This document shows, piece after piece, positions 58,840-64,000 of a stretch of 64,000 bases of DNA. A program made the translations under genes and the position numbers. Within the stretch, counting starts at the first letter, position 1. Every line of letters begins with the position of its first letter. The notes beneath the pieces are model-generated. The model was given only the letters and a program-made list of their open reading frames with translations, had not been told where the DNA came from and ran no database searches. This DNA comes from Alcanivorax sp. S6407 (GTDB lineage: Bacteria; Pseudomonadota; Gammaproteobacteria; Pseudomonadales; Alcanivoracaceae): contig NZ_JALKBH010000002.1 in the NCBI RefSeq assembly GCF_023016115.1, positions 496,001-560,000 of the forward strand. Reading direction: 5' to 3'.

Positions 58840-58872
58840 CATTGGGGCGACCCGGTTGTTGTCGCCCCAATG
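58840..58872 (+). terminator. Stem-loop, probable terminator of the dienelactone hydrolase gene
   Basis: A perfect 12-bp stem (CATTGGGGCGAC and its complement) with a 9-nt loop. The T-run (58883-58887) comes only 10 nt later, so termination may be partial. It overlaps a TTGCACC half-site of NtrC type at 58832. Confidence 0.6.
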
Positions 58873-58952
58873 CAATGCAGCTTTTTGTACTCCTGCCCAG
58901 CCCCCTCCCTTCCTCTCCCCCCAACACGTTGTTTTCACTGGCTTTGCCAAAG

Positions 58953-58969
58953 TTGGCACCTGACTTGCA
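58953..58969 (+). promoter_or_regulatory. Sigma-54 promoter of the guanidine operon
   Basis: TTGGCAC-N5-TTGCA: the -24 GG (58955-58956) and -12 GC (58967-58968) are exactly 10 nt apart and nearly all consensus positions match. Transcription should start near 58980, giving a leader that contains the riboswitch. Sigma-54 use suggests NtrC-type nitrogen control. Confidence 0.85.
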
Positions 58970-59035
58970 GATTCCCTGTCGAGGAATCGAATGGCATGCA
59001 TGCCATCACGCACTCAATACAATTTGCGGAATAGG

Positions 59036-59140
59036 CAGCTAGGGTTCCGGTCTCTCCCGAAGAGATGTCTGGTCCGAGAGCTGGCGACCTCTCTGCCGGT
59101 GCGGGCAGAAGGTTACACGGCGGGACAAAAGCCCGGGAGA
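59036..59140 (+). ncRNA. Guanidine-I riboswitch (ykkC class, subtype 1)
   Basis: The three hallmark blocks are present in order: CTAGGGTTCCGG (59039-59050), CTGGTCCGAGAG (59069-59080), and ACACGGCGGGACAAAAGCCC followed by GGGAGA (to 59140). This RNA binds guanidinium. A CTCTCC at about 59170-59175 can pair with GGGAGAG of the aptamer or with the AAGGAGG Shine-Dalgarno, which suggests translational control; no U-run terminator is seen. It lies in the leader of the transporter gene. Confidence 0.93.
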
Positions 59141-59197
59141 GCACGATGACAGCAGTGTCATTGGATTCCTCTCCGTCCGTAGCCAAGGAGGTCTGAC

Positions 59198-60262
59198 ATG
59201 ACCCGTTCCGTACGCAACACCGCTGCCGCTGCAGCGCTTTCCCTGTTTGCCGCCCTCACTCCGGCCAGCGCCCTGGCCAAAGATTCTTTCAGTGTTTGCT
59301 GGTCCATCTACGTGGGCTGGATGCCGTGGGACTTCGGCGCCCAGCAAAAGATCGTCGACAAGTGGGCCGACAAGTACGACATCGAAATCGACGTGGTGCA
59401 AATCAACGACTACGTTGAATCCATCAACCAGTACACCGCCGGTGCCTATGACGGTTGCGCCATGACCAACATGGACGCCCTGACCATTCCCGCCGCCGGT
59501 GGCGTGGATTCCACCGCCCTGATCGTGGGGGATTTCTCCAATGGTAACGATGGCGTGGTACTGAAAGGCACTGACAAGCTGGCCGACATCAAGGGCCAGA
59601 ACGTGAACCTGGTCGAACTGTCCGTTTCCCACTACCTGCTGGCACGCGCACTGGAAACCGTGGGCCTGAGCGAAAAAGACCTGACCGTGGTGAACACCTC
59701 CGACGCGGACATGGTGTCTGCCTACACCACCGACGACGTGACTGCCGTGGCCACCTGGAACCCGCTGCTCAGCGAGATCACCGCCATGCCGGACAGCCAC
59801 AAGGTGTTCGACTCTTCCAAAATTCCCGGCGAGATCATCGACCTGATGGTAGTCAACAGCGACACCCTGAAAGCCAACCCCGCCTTCGGCAAGGCCCTGA
59901 CCGGTGCCTGGTATGAAATCATGGCTACCATGTCTGCCGACGATGAGGCCGGCAAGGCAGCTCGCACCTTCATGGCCAAGGCCTCCGGCACCGACCTGGC
60001 CGGTTACGAAGCCCAGCTGGCATCCACCCGCATGTTCTATGACGCCAGTGAAGCCGTGGAATTCGTCAACAGCGCCGAGCTGAAAGACACCATGCAGAAA
60101 GTGGCGGAGTTCTCCTTCGATCACGGCCTGCTGGGTGAAGGCGCCCCGGACGCCGGCTTTATCGGCATCGAAACCCCCGCCGGCGTGTATGGCAGTGAGG
60201 GCAACGTGCAGCTGCGCTTCATCCCGGACTACATGGCCATGGCCGCGGAAGGAAAGCTCTGA
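59198..60262 (+). CDS. ABC transporter substrate-binding protein, guanidine/urea-type (NMT1-like)
   Basis: The 354-residue periplasmic protein has a signal peptide cleaved after ALA (about 27) and a two-lobed NMT1/TauA-like fold (WSIYVGWMPWDFGAQQKIVD, DGCAMTNMDALTIPAAGG, VATWNPLLSEITAMPDSH). It belongs to the group annotated as putative urea transporters next to urea carboxylase; the guanidine riboswitch in front makes guanidine or a relative the likelier ligand. AAGGAGG lies 6 nt before the ATG. Confidence 0.9.
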   Translation: MTRSVRNTAAAAALSLFAALTPASALAKDSFSVCWSIYVGWMPWDFGAQQKIVDKWADKYDIEIDVVQINDYVESINQYTAGAYDGCAMTNMDALTIPAAGGVDSTALIVGDFSNGNDGVVLKGTDKLADIKGQNVNLVELSVSHYLLARALETVGLSEKDLTVVNTSDADMVSAYTTDDVTAVATWNPLLSEITAMPDSHKVFDSSKIPGEIIDLMVVNSDTLKANPAFGKALTGAWYEIMATMSADDEAGKAARTFMAKASGTDLAGYEAQLASTRMFYDASEAVEFVNSAELKDTMQKVAEFSFDHGLLGEGAPDAGFIGIETPAGVYGSEGNVQLRFIPDYMAMAAEGKL

Positions 60263-60263
60263 G

Positions 60264-60331
60264 CACCTGACGCCCAATGCCCGACGCCTGACGCTGCTTG
60301 TATCTAGCGTCCGGCGTCAGGCATCCAGCGA
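60264..60331. repeat. GACGCC-family hairpin repeat, copy 7, inside the guanidine operon
   Basis: The left arm CACCTGACGCCCAATGCCCG, then ACGCCTGACGC, and the right arm AGCGTCCGGCGTCAGGCATC, then CAGCG. Separates the binding-protein and permease genes; a hairpin here may protect the abundant upstream message, as REP elements do. Confidence 0.75.
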
Positions 60332-60351
60332 TTAACCAACCGGGAATTGCC

Positions 60352-61170
60352 ATGAAGAAACTGATCAACCGTCGCCCCGGCAACGCCATGAACTGGGCGT
60401 TGGGACTGCTGCCCTTCTTGCTGCTGATCGTCGCCTACATGGTGGCCTCCGACGCACGTCTGGCAGAGAACCCCAACGACAAGTTGTTACCGGCTCTCGA
60501 CAGTTTTGTTCAGGCCATCGACCGCATGGCCTTCGAGCCAAGCAAACGCAGCGGCGATTACCTGTTGTGGGCCGACACCCTGGCCAGTCTGCAGCGGCTC
60601 GCCATCGGGGTGGCCATCAGTGCGCTGGTAGCGGTGGTTGTGGGCATAGGCAATGGCACCATTCCGCTGATCCGCTCGACCTTCTCGCCACTGGTGACCG
60701 GGCTGTCGCTGGTCCCCCCCATGGCTATCCTGCCGGTACTGTTCATCATCTTCGGCCTCGGCGAACTGGCCAAGGTCATGTTGATCATCATCGGTATTAC
60801 CCCGTTCATGATCCGTGATCTGCAACAACGGGCCATGGAAATTCCCGCCGAACAGATCATCAAGATGCAGACCCTGGGCGCCAATACCTGGCAGATCATT
60901 ACCCGTCTGGTCTGGCCGCAGCTGATGCCTCGACTGATCAGTGCAGTGCGTCTTTCATTGGGCCCGGCCTGGTTGTTCCTGATTGCCGCCGAGGCCATCG
61001 CTGCGACAGAAGGGCTGGGCTACCGGATCTTCCTGGTCCGTCGCTATCTGTCCATGGACGTGATTATCCCCTACGTGGTGTGGATCACGCTGCTGGCATT
61101 TGCCATCGACTTCATCCTCAACCGCTACTCGCAATGGCGCTACCCCTGGTTCCACGATCAGGGCCATTAA
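60352..61170 (+). CDS. ABC transporter permease of the guanidine/urea-type system
   Basis: The 272-residue inner-membrane protein has about six helices and the EAA loop typical of the TauC/SsuC family (LGANTWQIITRLVWPQLMPR). It has an N-terminal helix (WALGLLPFLLLIVAYMV) and conserved SLGPAWLFLIAAEAIAATEG. Pairs with the following ATPase gene, 15 nt away. Confidence 0.94.
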   Translation: MKKLINRRPGNAMNWALGLLPFLLLIVAYMVASDARLAENPNDKLLPALDSFVQAIDRMAFEPSKRSGDYLLWADTLASLQRLAIGVAISALVAVVVGIGNGTIPLIRSTFSPLVTGLSLVPPMAILPVLFIIFGLGELAKVMLIIIGITPFMIRDLQQRAMEIPAEQIIKMQTLGANTWQIITRLVWPQLMPRLISAVRLSLGPAWLFLIAAEAIAATEGLGYRIFLVRRYLSMDVIIPYVVWITLLAFAIDFILNRYSQWRYPWFHDQGH

Positions 61171-61185
61171 GGGAGGAACATCACG

Positions 61186-61977
61186 ATGGCCATAATTGAA
61201 ATGAAAAACCTGTGGAAGGAATACGGTGACCAGGTCGTACTGGAACGCCTGAATATCTCCGTGCAGGAAGGCGAATTCGTCACCATTGTGGGCGCCTCCG
61301 GTTGCGGCAAGACCACCTTCCTGAAACTGCTACTGGGCACGGAAGAAGGCACCCGCGGCGAACTGCTGCTGGATGGCCAGCCATTGCCCGCAGAGCCGGA
61401 TGAGAGCCGCGGTATCGTGTTCCAGCGCTACTCCGTACTCAGCCACCTGACAGCGCTGGAGAACGTGATGCTGGGCGGCGAGCTGCAGGGCAATCGCTGG
61501 CTGGGTATTACCTTCGGTAAAAAACGTCGCGAACTTCGCAAGGCCGCGCTGGAAATGCTGGAGTCAGTCGGCCTTGGCCATGCCGCCGACAAATATCCTC
61601 ACGAATTGTCCGGCGGTATGCAGCAACGTCTGGCGCTGGCCCAGGCGCTGATCAAGAAACCGCGCATCCTGCTGCTGGATGAGCCGTTCGGCGCGCTTGA
61701 TCCCGGCATCCGCGCCGACATGCACAAACTGGTGCTGAGCCTGTGGAAAGAGCAGAAGCTCACCGTGTTCATGATTACCCATGACATCAACGAAGGGTTT
61801 TACCTCGGCACTCGCCTGTGGGTATTCGACAAGCCCCGCCTCGATCCCCAGGCCCCCGGGGCCTACGGTGCCCGAGTCACCTACGACCTGCCCGTGGGCG
61901 ATTGCGAGAACGGCACACTCACCAACATCAACCAGAACGTGACCCGCACCAGCCGCGTTCTTAACGACACGCTATAA
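61186..61977 (+). CDS. ABC transporter ATP-binding protein of the guanidine/urea-type system
   Basis: The 263-residue ATPase has Walker A GASGCGKTTF, signature LSGGMQQRLALAQAL, Walker B ILLLDEPFGALD and H-loop ITHDINEGFYLG. The C-terminal extension after residue 215 is typical of NitT/TauT-type importers. It completes a three-gene importer under the guanidine-I riboswitch. Confidence 0.95.
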   Translation: MAIIEMKNLWKEYGDQVVLERLNISVQEGEFVTIVGASGCGKTTFLKLLLGTEEGTRGELLLDGQPLPAEPDESRGIVFQRYSVLSHLTALENVMLGGELQGNRWLGITFGKKRRELRKAALEMLESVGLGHAADKYPHELSGGMQQRLALAQALIKKPRILLLDEPFGALDPGIRADMHKLVLSLWKEQKLTVFMITHDINEGFYLGTRLWVFDKPRLDPQAPGAYGARVTYDLPVGDCENGTLTNINQNVTRTSRVLNDTL

Positions 61978-62002
61978 GAAACAGGAAACAAAGGACTTCA
62001 CC

Positions 62003-62719
62003 ATGAGCGAAAGCCTTTACACCACCACCCTGCCCGGCAGCGCCCACTGGTCGCTGCGGGTACGCCGTGGCATGCAGCTGCGCTTAACCGATCTGGAGGG
62101 CGGCGCAAATCTTTCCGTATTGATGTACAACCCGGAGATGCTGCTGGAGAAATACAACGCCCCGGACAGCCTCAAGGGCCAGCACACCTTCAAGCTGACC
62201 AAAGGCAACTGCCTGTATTCCGACATGGGGCGGGTGTTTGCTTCCATCGTGGAAGACGACTTCGGCTGGCACGACACCGTGTGCGGCACCCTCAGTGAAA
62301 AGACTCTGAAAGAAAAATACGCCGTGCGCTCCTACCAGGATTGCCACAATGAATGGACCTTGAGTGGCGAGCACAGCTTCCTTACCGAACTGGCCAAGTA
62401 CGGCCTCACCGAACGGGACATGGCCGCCAACCTGAACCTGTTCTCCAAGGTAGCAGCGGATGATGAAGGCAATCTGGTGTTCGATCCTTCCGTGGCCCGC
62501 GCCGGTGCCAGCGTTACCCTGCGCTTCGAAATGGACACCCTGGTGATTCTGCACAGTTGCCCGCACCCGCTGAACCCGGCAAAGGAATACCCCATGAAGC
62601 CGGTGCAGATCGAGATGCTCCAGGCCGAGCCGGTCAGCGATGACGATTTCTGCAAGAACTACCGCCCGGAAAACGGCCGCGCGTTCGAAAACAATCGCCT
62701 CTATCACCTCGGCCTTTGA
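62003..62719 (+). CDS. Urea carboxylase-associated protein (DUF1989), carboxyguanidine deiminase-type subunit 1
   Basis: The 238-residue protein is one of two DUF1989 paralogues in the operon (LRVRRGMQLRLTDLEGGANL, FGWHDTVCGTLSEK, LVILHSCPHPLNPAKEYPMK). Such pairs (CgdA/CgdB in guanidine-degrading bacteria) form a deiminase that turns carboxyguanidine into allophanate. Conserved His and Cys residues near the C-terminus suit a metal site. Which of the two paralogues it is cannot be settled from motifs alone. Confidence 0.9.
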   Translation: MSESLYTTTLPGSAHWSLRVRRGMQLRLTDLEGGANLSVLMYNPEMLLEKYNAPDSLKGQHTFKLTKGNCLYSDMGRVFASIVEDDFGWHDTVCGTLSEKTLKEKYAVRSYQDCHNEWTLSGEHSFLTELAKYGLTERDMAANLNLFSKVAADDEGNLVFDPSVARAGASVTLRFEMDTLVILHSCPHPLNPAKEYPMKPVQIEMLQAEPVSDDDFCKNYRPENGRAFENNRLYHLGL

Positions 62720-62724
62720 TTTTC

Positions 62725-62800
62725 CGTAGGAGCTCTCTGTGCCCTTTAGGGTATGCCTGCAAGCGATAATCGCCATTCGCCTGCAGGCAGGCTCCTACAG
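62725..62800. repeat. Composite REP pair, copy 2
   Basis: Inverted REP arms: GTAGGAGCTCTCTGTGCCCT at the left, AGGGTATGCCTGCAAGCGAT inside, and TCGCCTGCAGGCAGGCTCCT then ACAG at the right. Same structure as 14392-14487. Lies between the two DUF1989 genes. Confidence 0.75.
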
Positions 62801-62842
62801 CAAAAACATGTAGGCGCCCGGAAAAGCGCAAAGGAAAGAAAA

Positions 62843-63484
62843 ATGATCAAAGAAAGTTCTCGACAACCAGAGCAGGCCAGCTTTCGTGAAGTGGTGGCGG
62901 CCGGGGATTATTTTATCCGCACCATCAGGAAAGGAGAGACGGTGCGCCTGCTGGATCTGGAAGGCAACCAGGCCGCTGACACCCTGTTCTACAGCGCGGA
63001 AGATCCTGCCGAGCGTTACAGTGCCATGGATACCATTCGCGAGCAGGGTAATGTCTACCTCACCGCCGGCACCACGCTGATGAGCAACCGCATGAATCCG
63101 TTGCTGGAGATTGTGGCCGACACCTGCGGCCGTCACGATACCCTCGGCGGCGCCTGTGCCACCGAAAGCAATACGGTGCGCTACGATCTGGAAAAACGCT
63201 GCATGCACGCCTGTAGGGACAGCTGGATGCTGGCCGTCAACGAACATCCGGAATTTCATCTGGCCAAGCAGGACATCACCCACAACATCAACTTCTTCAT
63301 GAATGTGCCGGTAACGGCTGACGGCGGACTGACCTTTGAAGACGGTATTTCTGCACCCGGGAAGTATGTGGAACTGACCGCCTGCATGGACACGGTGATC
63401 CTGATTTCCAACTGCCCGCAGTTGAACAACCCATGCAACGGTTACAACCCGACCCCCATTGAAGTGCTGATCTGGAACGATTGA
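62843..63484 (+). CDS. Urea carboxylase-associated protein (DUF1989), carboxyguanidine deiminase-type subunit 2
   Basis: The 213-residue protein is the second DUF1989 paralogue ([60 protein letters not shown]). The start at 62843 follows AAAGGAAAG. With the preceding gene it should form the heteromeric deiminase acting after the carboxylase. Confidence 0.9.
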   Translation: MIKESSRQPEQASFREVVAAGDYFIRTIRKGETVRLLDLEGNQAADTLFYSAEDPAERYSAMDTIREQGNVYLTAGTTLMSNRMNPLLEIVADTCGRHDTLGGACATESNTVRYDLEKRCMHACRDSWMLAVNEHPEFHLAKQDITHNINFFMNVPVTADGGLTFEDGISAPGKYVELTACMDTVILISNCPQLNNPCNGYNPTPIEVLIWND

Positions 63485-63500
63485 TCACCGGTCATATACC

Positions 63501-63549
63501 CCGGGGACGACCTCGGCGGCCAAGGTTTTACTGACGGGACGACCCGTCA
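63501..63549 (+). ncRNA. Guanidine-II riboswitch (mini-ykkC class)
   Basis: Two stem-loops with the diagnostic ACGA tetraloop: CCGGGG-ACGA-CCTCGG (63501-63516, one G-U pair) and TGACGGG-ACGA-CCCGTCA (63532-63549, perfect), separated by 15 nt. The carboxylase ATG is 20 nt after the second hairpin, the usual arrangement for control of ribosome binding. Guanidine stabilises both hairpins and frees the Shine-Dalgarno. Confidence 0.9.
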
Positions 63550-63569
63550 CCTGTCGAAGAGAGACAGCC

Positions 63570-64000
63570 ATGTTCAACAAGGTTCTGATTGCCAACCGCG
63601 GCGCCATTGCCACCCGTGTCACCCGTACCCTTCAATCGCTGGGCGTAAAGGCCATGGCGGTATTTGCCGAAGCGGACCGGGATTCCCTGCACGTGAGCCA
63701 TGCCGACGAGGCCTTCTGTCTGGGCGAAGGTAGCGCCCGGGATACCTATCTGAATCAGGAAAAGCTGTTTGCGCTGATGGAAGAACACGGCGTGGACGCG
63801 GTGCATCCCGGCTACGGTTTTCTCAGCGAAAACCCGGATTTTGTCAAAGGCTGTGAAGCCCGCGGCATCGCCTTTATTGGCCCCACTGCGGAGCAGATGG
63901 ATACCTTTGGCCTCAAGCACACTGCACGCGCCCTGGCCGAAAAAACCGGCGTGCCACTGCTTCCCGGTACCGACCTGCTCACTGACAAGGCCGCTGCTCT
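63570..64000 (+). CDS. Guanidine/urea carboxylase, biotin carboxylase domain (partial, runs off the window)
   Basis: About 143 codons of a biotin-dependent carboxylase are present: FNKVLIANRGAIATRVTRTL, VHPGYGFLSENPDFVKGCEA and the early ATP-grasp part (IAFIGPTAEQMDTFGLKHTA). Full-length members are about 1200 residues with carboxyltransferase and biotin domains. Guanidine and urea carboxylases differ at substrate residues in the carboxyltransferase domain, beyond the window. The riboswitches and the DUF1989 pair favour guanidine. Allophanate hydrolase would be expected downstream. Confidence 0.9.
   Translation, partial: MFNKVLIANRGAIATRVTRTLQSLGVKAMAVFAEADRDSLHVSHADEAFCLGEGSARDTYLNQEKLFALMEEHGVDAVHPGYGFLSENPDFVKGCEARGIAFIGPTAEQMDTFGLKHTARALAEKTGVPLLPGTDLLTDKAAA

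Noticed and set aside
62720-62842. A third guanidine riboswitch between the two DUF1989 genes
   Set aside because: The hairpin there is a REP pair; it has no ACGR loops and none of the ykkC or guanidine-III conserved blocks.

Overview
The window looks like chromosome from a GC-rich marine gammaproteobacterium, most probably Alcanivorax or a close relative. That assignment is an inference from gene order (infC-rpmI-rplT-pheST-ihfA-merR-tRNA-Pro; rlmN-pilF-rodZ-ispG-hisS-yfgM-bamB-der; IscR-regulated SUF genes), acyl-CoA dehydrogenases and Pseudomonas-type REP elements. No insertion sequence, prophage, CRISPR array or plasmid function was seen.

Layout. 1-3.7 kb: end of an outer-membrane barrel gene, a TetR regulator and a di-haem c-type lipoprotein resembling the rubber oxygenase RoxA. 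4-8 kb: a two-gene acyl-CoA dehydrogenase operon behind palindromic sites, a YlqF-type GTPase, repeats and tRNA-Pro. 8.6-14.3 kb: the translation operon infC (AUU start), rpmI, rplT, pheS, pheT, ihfA and a MerR regulator, without thrS upstream. 14.6-24.2 kb: a 2085-residue Ig-repeat lipoprotein, a divergent LuxR-type regulator and an SGNH-type acyltransferase. 24.2-29 kb: guaBA and xseA. 29-43.4 kb: a long leftward run of genes: ndk, rlmN, pilF, rodZ, ispG, hisS, yfgM, bamB, der, then a TonB receptor/binding protein/hybrid kinase cluster. 43.7-52.7 kb: sufBCDS, an A-type carrier, sufT and sufE, converging on iscRS with an orphan H-NOX gene between. Both transcription units carry an IscR type 1 box. 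52.9-58.8 kb: tRNA-Met, lemA/TPM genes and small enzymes. 58.9-64 kb: a guanidine-utilisation operon cut by the window end.

The most striking system is the last one. A sigma-54 promoter is followed by a guanidine-I (ykkC) riboswitch, an ABC transporter, two DUF1989 (carboxyguanidine deiminase-like) proteins, a second riboswitch of a different class (guanidine-II, mini-ykkC), and a biotin-dependent guanidine/urea carboxylase. Two riboswitch classes would therefore act on one pathway, under apparent nitrogen control.

A second theme is intergenic DNA. Six rho-independent terminators are followed directly by the same tail module. Three other families of hairpins built from degenerate 7-8 nt tandem units, plus REP elements, fill most gaps, including gaps inside the suf and guanidine operons. 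A third theme is initiation: infC starts at AUU, and the TonB receptor gene appears to start at AUC behind a perfect Shine-Dalgarno.
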